Notes under the pieces: generated by a model
Databases searched by the model: none
The model's input: the letters and a program-made list of their open reading frames with translations, nothing else
What the model was told of the DNA's origin: nothing
Assembly: GCA_905221605.1 (NCBI GenBank)
Contig: CAJNDS010000446.1
Span: 1,227,743 to 1,291,742, forward strand
Length of the DNA: 64,000 bases
Reading direction: 5' to 3'
Origin: Symbiodinium natans
Lineage: Eukaryota > Sar > Dinophyceae > Suessiales > Symbiodiniaceae
Translations under genes and position numbers: made by a program
Shown here: positions 19,540 to 30,980 of the stretch, in pieces
Position numbering within the stretch: the first letter of the stretch is position 1
Layout of the letters: each line of letters starts with the position of its first letter

Positions 19540-19683
19540 ATGGCCGCCGCAAGGTCCCGAAGGCTAAGCGCGCTTGGAAGTAAGGCTCTTGCCTTGGGAC
19601 TAGGACCCTTTCAGATGAGGAGTCGGTCCCAAAACCTGCACACTCAACTTCGGTGCGGCATAGCCCTAAACCCTAAACCCTAA
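19540..19683 (+). CDS. Possible N-terminal exon, targeting-peptide-like
   Basis: Starts ATG and reads MAAARSRRLSALGSKALALG then PFQMRSRSQNLHTQLRCG before an ITS stop. An Ala/Arg/Ser/Leu-rich start without acidic residues resembles an organelle transit peptide. A basic frame, ARQHGRRKVPKAKRAWK, overlaps. Both remain possible. Confidence 0.35.
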   Translation: MAAARSRRLSALGSKALALGLGPFQMRSRSQNLHTQLRCGIALNPKP

Positions 19684-19894
19684 ACTGTTGGGGAAGTTCC
19701 GTCAGCCATTGTCAGCCGGTCTTACAGGCCTCAGCGACAACAACGCACCCCTTCCTGCCGAGCCCGAAACCGCCGAAACCCGACAAACTCACCTCCGAAG
19801 TCCCAAGGCCCTGTCGCCCCAAGCTCCTAAACCCGAAACCCTAAACCCTAAACCCTAAACTTCCGAAGCCCGAGGGGTCCTAGAAGCCCCGCAG

Positions 19895-20022
19895 CATGAC
19901 CCAGGGAGAGACGTATGAACTGAGCTGCCTCAACTCCGATCACGCCAACAGCGGTACCTGGAGTTGTGTGCGCACTGGAGCAGACGGTCAAGTCAAGCGC
20001 CTCGGCTTCGGGGTATTTACGG
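19895..20022 (+). CDS. Exon between CGCAG and GTTTAG
   Basis: Acceptor CCCCGCAG, then MTQGETYELSCLNSDHANSG, TWSCVRTGADGQVKRLGF, ending ACGG|GTTTAG at an ITS. Two cysteines and WSC suggest a small folded extracellular-type module, but I recognise no family. Confidence 0.5.
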
Positions 20023-20381
20023 GTTTAGGGGTTCAGGGTTATCAGGGTTCAGGGTTCAGGGTTTAGGGTTTAGGGTTTAGGGTTTAGGGTTTAGGGTTTA
20101 ATTAGGGTTCGAGGTTTAGGGTTTAGGGTTTAGGGTGGGTGGGCATCAGGGCTTGGGTCCCTGAAGTACGCCCCCCGAACATGGGCCGACCTTGTGCCTT
20201 GCAACTTGGGGTCATGTACCTTATGCCCTATGCTACTCAAATCCCTATTACTTGGGTAGGGTATATGAACCGTAAAGCCTGTTGGGGCTGATTTGGTCCC
20301 CAAGGTAGGGTTTAGCTGCTTGTAAGTCCCTTAAACCTGAAACCCTGAGCCTCAAGCCTTAAACCCTGAACGCTATAAGCC

Positions 20382-20384
<3 letters not shown>

Positions 20385-20425
<41 letters not shown>
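20385..20425. repeat. 41-base poly-C tract
   Basis: An uninterrupted run of C. The longest homopolymer in the window. Confidence 0.97.
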
Positions 20426-20733
20426 ACCCCACAATCCCTCTGGAGCATGGGGGAACTTCCTGGACAGCAGCCTGGGTGGTCCCAAGCTATAACCCTAAGC
20501 CCCAAACCCTAAACCCTGAACCTAAACCCCAAACCCTAAACCCTAAACCCTAAACGCTAAACCTTACCATTCATTCGTGTTCGCACGTGCTCCAGTCATT
20601 TTAGGTTTTCGCTCGTTTGGGGGCGTAGACTCGAGGGGTTAGGGTCTAGGGTTAGGGTCTAGGGTTCAGGGTTTAGGGTTCCGGGTGGCTGTATGGGTTC
20701 TGGAGCGTTCTCGAGCGGAGATGAGCGCGTAGC

Positions 20734-20832
20734 TTGGGATGTTCCCCCTTCTACTGGCAGTCGTTAATAGGGACTATAGTACCCCTACTATAGTCCCGAT
20801 TAAGGACTTCGAGTATAAGGGGAACATCCCAG
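20734..20832. mobile_element. M1-family MITE, complete
   Basis: TTGGGATGTTCCCCCTT...AAGGGGAACATCCCA termini, with an inner palindrome TAGGGACTATAGTA and TACTATAGTCCCGA. About 98 bp, best-preserved copy; no coding capacity. Confidence 0.88.
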
Positions 20833-21719
20833 AGTGTCTGCTTCAACAGCTGTTGACTGAGTTTCCGAAGTGTTTAGGGTTTAGGGTTTACGGTTTAGGG
20901 TCTGGGAAGTAGATTGCAAACAGGAATGCCCCGGACCCTTGCTCTAAAAGGTTCATGTGTGCGCACTCTAAACACATCCCCCTAAACCTGAACAACCCTG
21001 AACCCTAAACCCTGAAACCCTAGACCCTAGACCCTAGACCCTAAACCCTGAACAGCCCAAAGCCCTAAAACAACCAAAGCCCCAAAAGCAACGTTGCGAG
21101 GGAAGAGCTCACAACCTGACCCACCTCACGCTTAGGGTTATTCAGGGTTTTAGAGTTTCGGGTCTAGGCTTTAGGGTTTACAAGTCCCCACCCTCCCCTG
21201 AAATCCCTGAAATCCCTGAAACAAACCTAAACCCTAAACCCTAAACCCTAAACCCTAAACCCTAAACAGACCCTAAAAAGACCCGAAACAGACCCTGAGA
21301 TCTGCCTAAAAGTCCCCTAAGAGCTACATGGTGTGCGGTTTAGGGTTGAGGGTTTAGGGTTTAGGGTTTAGGGTTGAGGGTTTAGGGTTGAGGGTTTAGG
21401 GTTGAGGGTGAGGGCTTGGGGCATTTAGGGATGAGGATTGATGGGGCCTGGGATGTCGGGTTGAGGGGTCGCGGGCTCCGGGCTTGCGATTTGGGCGTCA
21501 GGCTTGAGGATTTGTATGAGGAGGGTTTAGGGTTTAGGGTTTAGGGTTTAGGGAAATTAGGGGTACCTCTTTTGGGATCCTTATTCTCAGGGGATCCTGA
21601 AATTTGGGGGGTCTATATTCAGGGCCCCTCATTGTCGTAAAACCCCCGTATTTCGGCTTGAAGAAAGCTTGTCTGTCCGCTTTCAGACCCGGCTTGGGCG
21701 AGCTTCGAGCTTGTCAATT

Positions 21720-21850
21720 GAAGGAGGCCCCCCCCCCCCCCCCCCCTAGTTATAAGTAGAGGTATAAGGAGCCTAAATTAGGTTATAAGGATCCTAAATT
21801 AGGTTTATAAGTCCCTTACTATCGTTAGTATAGTAAGGGGGCCCCCTCCT
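21720..21850. mobile_element. M2-family MITE with poly-C end
   Basis: GTTATAAGTAGAGG, TTAGTATAGTAAGGGGGCCC and CTCCTTGTAG match the M2 right half. The left end is replaced by a 20-base C tract. Confidence 0.6.
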
Positions 21851-22309
21851 TGTAGAAGCTTAACAGCTAAGAGCGGTTCGGAAACGATTGGGGGCTTGTT
21901 ACAGGCCCCAGGTGCAGACCTTAAAAAAGGAGCCTAAAGGCCTAAACATTACCAGGGGGGTTTGGCAGGCCAAAAAGTTTAAACCCTAAACCCTGAACCG
22001 GGAACCCTAAACCCCAAAACCCCGAACCCTAAACTCTAAACCCTAAACGTTGCGCTCTGAACCTTGAGCACCTACACAGGCCCCGAGCCCGAGAACTTCT
22101 AAACCCCGAAGTCACGCGTTCAGGGGTTTAGGGTTTAGGGTGTGTAGGCTTCCGTGTTCAGGCAAGCGGGGGGAAATCCCCCAAGAACCCTCATTGGCCT
22201 CAGCCCTATATCTTGAAACGCAAGAAACTCACGTGACCCTAAACCCTAAGCCCTAAACCGTAAACCCTGTGGGAAGTTTCAAATCAAGGCAGTCTAGGAT
22301 AGAAAAACA

Positions 22310-22430
22310 CAGAAAAGAACTCCGGCCAGTTTGCCAAGATCGGGAATGAGGGCCTTATAGAATCCCGTAAAGGGTATATGTGGGGCCCTCATTCCTTCAT
22401 TCCCTACTAAGAACCAGCCAGAGATACGCG
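22310..22430. mobile_element. M8-family element
   Basis: GGGAATGAGGGCC...GGGCCCTCATTCC is inverted, with CCCTACTAAGAACCAGCC at the end. Shared with 49507-49615 (TGCTAAGAACCAGCC) and, more weakly, 63115-63290. Confidence 0.65.
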
Positions 22431-22623
22431 CCCGTTTGGCATTGCCTTCCAGTAGCAATGGTGTTTTTTTCGTCAACCCTATACTCCCAGGTGCCTAAAA
22501 ACTAGGCTACTAGAACCCCTGAAACCCTAAACCCCAAACACTACAACTAGGTCAACAATTAGCTGCAACCAGGCAACCCTCAACTCCCCCCTCCTAATGC
22601 CTCGTGGCTGTCACAAAGCTCAC

Positions 22624-22797
22624 TTGGAGGTTGAGGGTACCTAGCAACCCATTAGAAGACTTAGTGTAGTTTAAGTACCCTAATCGGGTTTAGAATAGGG
22701 TTATCCTAAACCCCAAACCCTAAACCCCAAACCCTAAACCCTAAACCCTATAAGTACAGTTACAATTGGGTTACTACGTACCCTGAACCTCCGGAAC
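22624..22797. mobile_element. M3-family MITE carrying an ITS
   Basis: Ends ACTTGGAGGTTGAGGGTAC and GTACCCTGAACCTCCG. The M3 body is interrupted by CCCTAAA/CCCCAAA repeats at about 22711-22751, then resumes with AGTACAGTTACAATTGGGTT. The ITS therefore post-dates or rode with the element. Confidence 0.8.
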
Positions 22798-22925
22798 TCC
22801 AACCAGTCCGCCCCTTCCAAGGAAGTTTCGATCTGGTATGATGAGGCGTCGGAGAGGCGAGCGCCTGCTACAACCATTATTTAGGGTTTAGGTTTAGGGT
22901 TTAGGGTTTAGGGTTTAGGGTTTAG

Positions 22926-23062
22926 GGCTGTACCGGAGCCTGAGCAATTGCCACTATTGTGCCCTGATGTTGGAAGCAAGGTTGTTTGGAGCTCAGGCCT
23001 TGTGCAGAGCCTTCAAGACTATACCCTTAACGTGCAGACTGCTCAACCTCAACAGCCCTAAC
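22926..23062 (+). CDS. Exon starting at the end of an ITS
   Basis: Directly after TTTAG the frame reads LYRSLSNCHYCALMLEARLF, then GAQALCRAFKTIPLTC. An alternative frame (VPEPEQLPLLCPDVGSKVVW) is also open. The upstream block 22798-22880 is also open (RSGMMRRRRGERLLQPL or SIWYDEASERR). Function unknown. Confidence 0.45.
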
Positions 23063-23466
23063 CCCATCCTCCTGACCCAGACCCCAAACCCCAAACCCTA
23101 ACCCCTAAACTGCAAACCCTAAGCCCTAACCCCAAGGTGTTTTTCATGATGTGCTGTTCCCCTGATCCAGAAACAAAAAGCATTACATATATCTATATAT
23201 ATATGCCTATGATTCATGTACGTGTTTTGTTGTTTTTTATCCAGCTCTCCCGAACATTTCTGCCTAAACCCTTGAAGTAGGGCCCCCTGACTGTACCAAC
23301 TGTGGTTACGCGCACGAGCCAACTCAGGGCCCTTATAACCTTACTTACCACTAGAGGGCGGGGGGGGGGGGGGGGGGGCCCTGCATGCGCACCCTAAACC
23401 CTAAACCCTAAACCCTAAACCCTAAACCCTAAACACCCAAGGGTTCCCACATACTCCCTGCCGCAG

Positions 23467-23662
23467 TGTCTGGTGGGGCAGCTGGACCTACTACTTCGAC
23501 CCTGAGCAGACACTTGGTAGCCCAGTGATTTAGCCTTTTCCCTTTTTTTTGGGTTTAGGGTTTAGGTTTAGGGTTTCTGGGCTACCAAGGACGCAACGCA
23601 CTGGCGTCATCTACTGGCAGAAACAGGGCCCCGGAAAGGTTCCAAAGCGGCAAGTTGAGAAG
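23467..23662 (+). CDS. Two exon-like frames separated by an M5 element
   Basis: Exon 23467-23514 reads VWWGSWTYYFDPEQTL after acceptor CTGCCGCAG and ends CTTG|GTAGCC. The next frame starts at 23590 after CTACCAAG. The intervening 75 bp is a small M5 element whose own terminal repeats supply GT and AG. Downstream frames are RNALASSTGRNRAPERFQ (phase-matched) or ATHWRHLLAETG. Confidence 0.4.
23511..23589. mobile_element. Short M5-like element with ITS core
   Basis: CTTGGTAGCCCAG and CTGGGCTACCAAG are perfect inverted ends. The interior is a T-rich tract plus three TTTAGGG-type units. Ends can be read as splice donor and acceptor. Confidence 0.8.
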
Positions 23663-25659
23663 GGTTTGGGGGCTTAGGGCTCAAGGCTTAGGGTTTAGGA
23701 TTTAGGGTTTAGGGTTTAGGGTTTAGGGTTTAGGGTTTAGGGGCTAGAGCCATGCCCCAGGGACCCATGGGCCTTTTTTATCCCCGGAGTTCTCAGAGCG
23801 GGTTGCTTTTTCGCAGCTTCAGGCCGAGGTATTTGTGACTATGTGCCGAAGATACTGGTTTCGAAGTGTTGTATAACACTTGTTTGTGATTCTGTGTTCC
23901 TATGATAGCTACTTATACCGACTACATCTAAGTACTGTACTTTAACACTTGTTTTGGTTCTGGTTCCTATTATAGCTACTTAAACCTGAAAAGGTAAATG
24001 CTTTTGTTGGCCAGGGTCTACTCCAAAGCAGGGGATATGTGCCCAACAAAAGCCTCACAAGCATCAGACCCTGCCATGGTAGAATCCTCATGTTTGCTAT
24101 ATCCCCCTTGGGAATTTTTATGTTTTGTTCATATAAAACCCAAGAGGATATTAGCATAGTGTTTTTATTGAGTTCTAAGGGGAGTATAGTTATGAGTGAA
24201 CCCCTATAAGACCCCCCGAGAAGGTGTTTAACATTCTTCCTGTAAGGGCTTTATAGGGAGTGTATCTTTCATGTGTTTTTTTGGAGGGGGGGGGGGGCGA
24301 GGGGGGGGGGCGGGAGGGGGGGGGGGTTCTCTCAAGCAGACGACTGGGGGGGGAGGGGGGTTCTCAAGCAGGTAGTAGATTCTAGACTTTATGTGTACAT
24401 GGACCCTTCAGGGATCGGCATTTCGAGGGCTTCAGGGTTTGGGGAGGGACCAGCTCCAAATTTAAATCATACCCGTCGTATGATCGCACGTGCGAATGTT
24501 TGCTCGATTGACTCGAGTAGGGAACCTAAGTACTTAGGTTCCTGCGTAGAAGGTTCAGGGTTTAGGACTTGGATTTATATAAACAAATGAGTAGTGCGTA
24601 GGGTAACCTGCAATCACTTGACGAGCAACGCTCCCGAACCCTCGCATACCCGCGCTTGTGAAAATTGAGCTTGCTTAGACCACTACGTGTAGCCACCACT
24701 CCTAAACCCCTTGGCCTGAACCCTACACCCGAACCCTAAACCCTACACCCAAACCCTAAACCCTTTACACTAAACCCTACTAAGCCCTTTACCCTGAATC
24801 CTACACCCTAAACCCTAAACCCCAAAACGTGAATCTTCAAGTAGCTGTTGGTTCCCGAATGCTACACTTGAACCCTCCAATCTGAAGTCTGAATGCTTGC
24901 AAGACCTGGCAGGGTTTTTATGGTTGGGCCTCAGGGTTTAGGGTTTAGGGTTTAGGGTTTAGGGTTTAGGGTTCAGGGTTCAGGGTTTAGGGTATATCAG
25001 TATCTCCAAGTCTGAACCTTCAAGTTCATCGCCTCGAACTCCACCCAACCCGAAACCTTTTGCGAGCAGACGACCCCGGAGCCCTAAACTCCAGAAACTC
25101 ACCCTAAACCCTAAACCCTAAACCCTAAACCCTAAACCCTGTAGAGCCCCTTCAGCCAAGAAGGGTGCTGAACCGAGATCTGTTTAGAGGACCCCTGCAC
25201 GTAGGCGGTGCTAAGAGTCAAGCAAACTTCACGTATTAGGTTTTAGGTTTGAGTTGTTCTTGGGGATTATGTGCTTCGGGCCGTTCATCTTTTTGACGAG
25301 ATGACGAGATGTACAACCTTAAGTTCGTCTGCGAAGCTCTAGGACGTTCCACCTCAAACCCGTACCAAAGCTTGCCTCTTGATCGCCAGGGCTTACCCCT
25401 GCTTTCAGCCCTTCCCCCCCCTCTGCGCACAAACACACGCACAGACACAGACACACAGACACACAGACACACAGACAAACGGTAATAATAAAGTATGCGC
25501 GTAGATGACAATGTATGTTATATGTTTGTTGTATGTACCTTGAAATTGGTATATCTTACTATAAACTGGCGTAGTGTTGTCTTATACGGTATTTTGTTAT
25601 ACTCGTATGTAGTATTCTTGCATAGTATAGCACAGCGCAGCTTTGTTTCGTGTAGTAAG

Positions 25660-25752
25660 GGTTTAGGGTTTAGGGTTTAGGGTTTAGGGTTTAGGGTTTA
25701 GGGTTTAGGGTTTAGGGTTTAGGGTTTAGGGTTTAGGGTTTAGGGTTTAGGG
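25660..25752 (+). repeat. G-strand ITS array
   Basis: About 13 perfect units, then GGGGTCACAG, a possible acceptor. Confidence 0.97.
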
Positions 25753-25994
25753 GTCACAGCATGGTACATCAAGTGGTCTTAAAACATATTGCACCTAGAG
25801 CTCCAAGCCTAAACCCTGAACCCTGAACCCTAAACCCTAAGACCTAAACCCTAAACCCTAAACCCTAAACCCTAAACCCTAAACCCTAAACTCCATTGAC
25901 TTGACTTCTTCCTCCAGCCCAGTGGAGATTCAACCCAACAAGGGGCCCCTGGCAAAACGACCCAAGCCAGCTACACTGTTTAGGGTTATGATTC

Positions 25995-26072
25995 TAACCC
26001 TAAACCCTAAACCCTAAACCCTAAACCCTAAACCCTAAACCCTAAACCCTAAACCCTAAACCCTAAACCCTA
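25995..26072 (-). repeat. C-strand ITS array
   Basis: About 11 units. A second array at 25813-25890 lies just upstream. Confidence 0.96.
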
Positions 26073-26257
26073 CACACATAGCTGGTTGCACCCTCCCTGA
26101 AGGGTTCACGACTTGGGCCAAGGAGGGCTTGCGGGTTGGGGTTTGGGTAGGCAGCGCTTCGGGGCAGTTAACCTGTTTAGGGTCACAGCATACACCCAAA
26201 ATCCTGAACTCTACACTGCGCCCTATAACAAACCTCATGTAGATCCTACCCTGGAAA

Positions 26258-26365
26258 CCCTGTTGGCTTCGCAAGTCTACTACGTCTCCACTAGAAACCC
26301 CCTCTCTAATCCCCATAACCCACCTTACCAACCCTACTCACTAGGCCAAAGGGGCTTCCAAGTTT
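26258..26365. mobile_element. M7-family element
   Basis: GGCTTCGCAAGTCTACTACG at the left, CTAATCCCCATAACCCACC in the middle and GGGGCTTCCAAGT at the right match 35150-35275 and 38925-39010. Confidence 0.55.
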
Positions 26366-26519
26366 AGAACCGGCCCTAAACCGCAAAACGCCGGCCTAAA
26401 GCCTAATTCCCAAACCCTAAACCCTAAACCCCAAACCCTAAACCCCAAACCCTAAACCCTAAACCCTAAACCCCTCATCCCTAAACCCTAAACCCTAAAC
26501 CCCACGCTCGGCGGCTCAG

Positions 26520-28406
26520 GGATTCGAGTGGCACCGCGCCGAGGAGGGCGAATATGAGGAGTATTGGAATGAGGAGTACTGGCCCGCAGAGGAGGAAGAG
26601 GCATCTCCCGAAGAGGAGAAGGCCAGGGTTTAGGTTTGAGGGTTCAGGGTGTGGGGTTTAGGGTTTTGGATTTAGGGTTTAGGGTTTGGGGTTTAGGGTT
26701 TGGGGTTTAGGGTTTACGGCTAGGGTTTAGGGTTCCGGGATGTTCAGGGTTTTGGGGTTTAGGGTGTAGGGATTAAGGGTTTTGGGGCTTAAAAGGTTTG
26801 ATAGTGATAGTGGCCACAACAGAACTATGATGCCCAGTCGTGGCCTTTTTTCCCTTTTTGGGGGGTTTGGGTTCCCTTCTAAACCCCTGTAAGCAAAAGG
26901 GGCACCCTCTTAATCCTAGGTTCCCGGGCAAGCTAGCAAAAAAAAAACATTAAGAACAAGGGGGGCTGTTCTTCCATGCGACGTGTCCACTCGAAGGCCA
27001 AACGCCTTTGCCAGTCCCCCAAAATCACCAGAAACCGCTACTAGCTCTAGACCCTAAACCCTAAACCCTAAACCCTAAACCCCATGGGTTCTAAGTTCTA
27101 AGGTTGTTTTTTCAATCGCCTCGGGAGGAAGAAGCATCCGATGCACGATCAATTGAGCCGCCGAAAATCCACGTGCAACCGCCTGAGCCGGAAGAAGAAC
27201 CGAGCCTCCAGCTGCAGAGTCGGGTTTAGGGTTTAGGGTTTAGGGTTGGGGGTTTGGGGTTTGGGGTTTAGGGCTTAGCGCAGAGTTTTGGGGTTTGGAA
27301 TTCATGGTGTTGGAGTTTGTCTTGATGTTGTAGGGCTTGGCTTTGGCCTGTTGGGATGCCCCAAACCCGAAACCCTAAGCCCTAAACCCGAAACCCTGAA
27401 CCCTAAATCCGAAACCCTAAACCCTAGTAGTATCAAGCCTCTTCTCTTCAAAAGCCCGCAAGAATGCTCCGGCGCGAGCGTGCCGGCACTGTTCAATGCC
27501 CAAAAAGTTTAGGGGCGTAGGGTCTTTGGGTTTAGGGTTTAGGGTTTAGGGTCTTTGGGTTTTGGGTTTAGGGTTTAGGGTTTAGGGTTTAGGGTTACAG
27601 GGTTTAGACAGTCAAGCGCCCATGATTGGGTCATAAGTGCTGCTTTTCACGTTATAAGTCGCTTTACTAAGGTGAGTGCAGCAGGGGAGCCCCTAACTTC
27701 CAGACCATTCACCCAAACCCCAACCCTACAGCTCGAACCCCCGAAAACCAAACCCTGAGCTCCCCAAACTATACCCTAAACCCTAAACCCTAAACCCTAA
27801 ACCCTAAACCCGAAATCCAAGCCCCAAATCCCAAAGCCAAAACCTCAAATCGGCCTAAGTCCCTCTGACCTCTTGCAAATTCTGGGGCTCTTGGGAAGGA
27901 GGCCTGGCGTGGAGATTTCAAGGGGGGGGGGGGGGGGCTTGAAGCCAGGACAGGATTTCGGGGCTTTAGGGTTGTAAAGGTTGGGATTTTTGGGTTTTGG
28001 GTTTTGTGTTTTGGGTTTGCGGTCTTGAGTTCAGGGTTTACCTGGATACAGGTAGCCCTGAATAGGAGCCTCAGCATGCCTTAGTTTATTTAGGGTTTGT
28101 TAAAAGATACTTGGGTGTTCCAGGCAGGGTTTAGGGTAAAGGGTTTAGGGTTTAGGGTTAAGGGTTTAGGGTTTCGACCCTGTGCTCCAACAAGGATGGG
28201 GATCGGAAAGCCGGAATGTATAGAGGACCTCTTTCAAAATCGCATCCTGCGTGGAGGGGTGCTGTTAGGACCCTTTTCGGGTGCAGGGTCTAGGGTTTAG
28301 GGTTTAGGGTTTGGAGCCCTTAACCCCACCTAGTGCTTCTACTTTGGGTGTTAAGGCTTCGAGTCTCAACCGTTGTTCATCCGGCCCAACATGGTCAGCT
28401 CCTTGA
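26520..28406 (+). CDS. Five-exon gene model with GTTTAG donors
   Basis: Exons 26520-26627 (EYEEYWNEEYWPAEEEEASP), 27128-27223 (EPPKIHVQPPEPEEEPSLQL), 27431-27506 (YQASSLQKPARMLRRERAGT), 28170-28287 (RMGIGKPECIEDLFQNRILR) and 28334-28406 (ASTLGVKASSLNR, ending TGA) join in one frame through four GT-AG introns. Three donors are the telomeric GTTTAG and the fourth is GTCTAG. The start of the protein is acidic, low-complexity and Trp/Tyr-rich. The last exon also has a rival frame (PLFIRPNMVSSLNDRSPFLW to 28440). Intron 3 contains an M2 piece at 27620-27697. No family recognised. Confidence 0.5.
26829..26940. mobile_element. M5-family MITE
   Basis: TGCCCAGTCGTGG at the left and GGTTCCCGGGCAAGC at the right, with a body of CCTTTTTTCCCTTTTTGG and GTAAGCAAAAGGGGCACCC. 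It sits inside intron 1 of the gene at 26520. Confidence 0.7.
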
Positions 28407-28782
28407 ATGACCGCAGTCCCTTTCTCTGGGATACCCGAGTTAGGGTTTGGGGTCTAGGGTCTTAGGGTTCAGGGCTTAGGATTCAGGGTTTGGGGTTTAG
28501 GGCTTAGGGCCGTAGAAAAATCAGAACCGACGGACGCCATCATGTAGCTTACTGACCATAGCCCCTGTGGCTGAGGGAAGAGACGGTGGCACGCACAGAG
28601 TTCAAGGTCAGGGCCCAAGTTGTTTGAGCTTTTTCTCTTTTTCTATGACCCAGAGTAGGCCCTTCCCTAAACCCTAAACTCTGAACCCTGAACCCTAAAC
28701 CCTAAACCCTAAACCCTAAACCCTAAACCCTAAACCCTAAACCCTAACCCTAAACGTTGGCATCCTTAAACCCTAAAGAAGA

Positions 28783-29368
28783 AAACGTTGGCATCCTCAT
28801 GGTCGGCAAGTTGTTTTGGGACAGATGCTTGTCGGCCGATGATTACCCTGAGGAGGAGTACCCGAAGCCTATACCCCCAAACAACCCCTAAACCCTAAAC
28901 CCTACCCAAACAACCCTAAATCGCCAACACCTCGAAACAACCCTAAACCCTAAACCCTGAGCCCTACACCCTAAACCCCAAACCCTAAACCCTAAACCCT
29001 AAGTCTTAAACAGAGCAGACCCCCCTGATGCCTCCTGGTGTGCTCTCTTTGAAGGGTTGGGTTCCCGGCAAAGGGGCTTCGAGGTCGACCGCCCCTTATT
29101 TCAGTACGAAGAGGGTTTAGGGTTTAGGGTTTAGGGTTTAGGGTTTAGGGTTTAGGGTTTAGGGTTTAGGGTTTAGGGTTTAGGGTTCAGCGTTTAGGTT
29201 TTATAAGGTTTAGGGTGTGCACCCTAAAATCTAAACCCCAACTTCCAAATCGTCTTGGGGGAGGTGGCATCCCAGCCGGCCTCTGACATTAAGGCTGGCA
29301 CGGTGCTGGGGACGTCTTCGGTTGTGGGCTTTCAACAGTTCAGGGCGCCGGGTTATCCACAAGTGTAG
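28783..29368 (+). CDS. Cluster of three exon-like frames
   Basis: 28783-28890 reads NVGILMVGKLFWDRCLSADD then YPEEEYPKP. 29025-29112 reads PDASWCALFEGLGSRQRGFE then VDRPLFQYEE and meets an ITS. 29240-29365 reads NFQIVLGEVASQPASDIKAG then VVGFQQFRAPGYPQ and ends at GTGTAG. ITS arrays lie between. Possibly one gene, but I could not fix the splice sites. A 15-bp repeat (28752-28766, 28783-28797) flanks a tiny ITS at its start. Confidence 0.4.
29113..29187 (+). repeat. G-strand ITS array
   Basis: About 11 units starting at the end of the FQYEE frame. Confidence 0.96.
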
Positions 29369-30146
29369 GGTTTGGGGCTTGGGGTTTAGGGTTTGGGGTT
29401 TTGGGATTTAGGGTGGCACCATGGCACCATGATGGAATTAGGTGCCAAAACCATTCTACGCAGGGTCTGGGGCGGGGGGGGGTGGGGGCACGTCCAGTTG
29501 TACAAGTAGATTTTCCTGCTCAGCTTTGCAAATAGCTTTCGAGGAGTAGAGACCCAGGCCTGAATCTATTCGAGCCCAAAATACCTGATACAGAAAACTG
29601 CACCAGACCTTCAACCGACCCCCCACAAAACCCCGCACAAAACCCCCTGGTTCGACCAACCCCTACAAAAATCCCGTGATTCACGCGGGACTTTCGGCCA
29701 TGCGACTTCGGCCTACATGGCTCCCCCAGAGTTCGGGGTTTGGGTTGGGTTCCAGGTTTAGGGTTTAGGGTTTAAGTTTCGGGTCCCAAGGGCGCAGAAG
29801 AGTAAGGCTCGGCATCTTGGGCGGCCTAGTCAGAGTCATTCCGACTTTCGGGGTGAGCCGGGGTGAGCCTACAAGGGGTTAAGTTTGGGGCTTTTGATTT
29901 GGGATCAGGATGTATGATCTCCTGCGCCCTAAACCTTACACCTTAAGGGGTTTAAGGAGGGACGCCTAGAAGGGACCCTGAATCTTATTCGCCTATGTAA
30001 CCCCTCTATTCACCTTATACAGTCAGTCCCCTATATGCCTAGCCAGCCCGTAAATAAGCCCTCAAGAACCCCTAAGGTCCCTCAACCCTAGGCCCTAGAC
30101 CCTCAACCCTCAACCCTCAACCCTAAACCCTAAACCCTAAACCCAG

Positions 30147-30242
30147 GGCTACTATCTCCCCTGGCTCCACAGCGTGGTCCCTGTCATCGCAGCCGCGTGG
30201 CCGATCCAAATCCTGAAGGGGGTCCTTGTGCCCATAGCTTAG
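30147..30242 (+). CDS. Hydrophobic exon-like frame
   Basis: After AACCCAG the frame reads YYLPWLHSVVPVIAAAWPIQ then ILKGVLVPIA and a stop. A probable membrane-spanning segment. Function unknown. Confidence 0.45.
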   Translation, partial: GYYLPWLHSVVPVIAAAWPIQILKGVLVPIA

Positions 30243-30657
30243 CGTTTGGGGTTCAGGGTTTAGGGTTTAGGGTTTAGGGCTAGGGTTTAGGGTTTAAGGT
30301 TTGGGGTTTAGGGTTTAATTAGGGTTTAGGGTTTAGGGCTTAGGATTTAGGGTTTAGGGTTTAGGGGTTTAGGGTTGAGGGTTTAGGGTTTTAGGGTTTT
30401 AGTGTTTCAGGGTTTAGGCTACCTAAAGTTAGGGGTTTAGGGCTTAGGGCCCAAGAATATGCTAGAGAGGTACATGGGACCTTAAGTAAGCGATGTTTGG
30501 ACTAAGGGGTTCAGCTTCAGCTTGAAACCTATAATCCTCAGGGTTTTGGGTTTTGAGCTTGTTGCTTAAACCCTTACACCCTGGGATTCGCTAACGGGCT
30601 CTGGTTTGGGGTTTAGGGTTTAGGGTTCAGGTAGGGTTTAGGGTTTAGGTTTAGGAT

Positions 30658-30750
30658 AGGTTGCTTCAGTTCGCCAAGCGGCCATCGAACTCAAACCGGA
30701 CCGACTTGAGCAAGAAGCCCAAAGCCGAAGCCCTAAGCCAACCCATCTGA
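30658..30750 (+). CDS. Basic exon-like frame
   Basis: Reads LLQFAKRPSNSNRTDLSKKP then KAEALSQPI and TGA. Starts at the end of a G-strand ITS. Function unknown. Confidence 0.4.
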   Translation, partial: RLLQFAKRPSNSNRTDLSKKPKAEALSQPI

Positions 30751-30980
30751 TGACAGCGCTCCCTGAACCGTCATTACGGCCTATACCAAACCCAAACAAA
30801 ACAAAACAACAAAGCCTTAGAACCTTCTAAACTCGGACAAAAAGGAGTCAGACAAATTCCTAAACCACACACCCCAAACCCGAAACCCTATATAACCCTA
30901 AACCCTAAACCCTAAACCCAAAACCCTAAACCCTAAACCCTAAACCCAACAAAAGCCCTGGACACCAAACGAATCCTCAG

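Noticed and set aside
25236-25511. Minus-strand frame with SVCLCVCVSVSV
   Set aside because: Most of its length is a CA/GACACA microsatellite (25430-25475).
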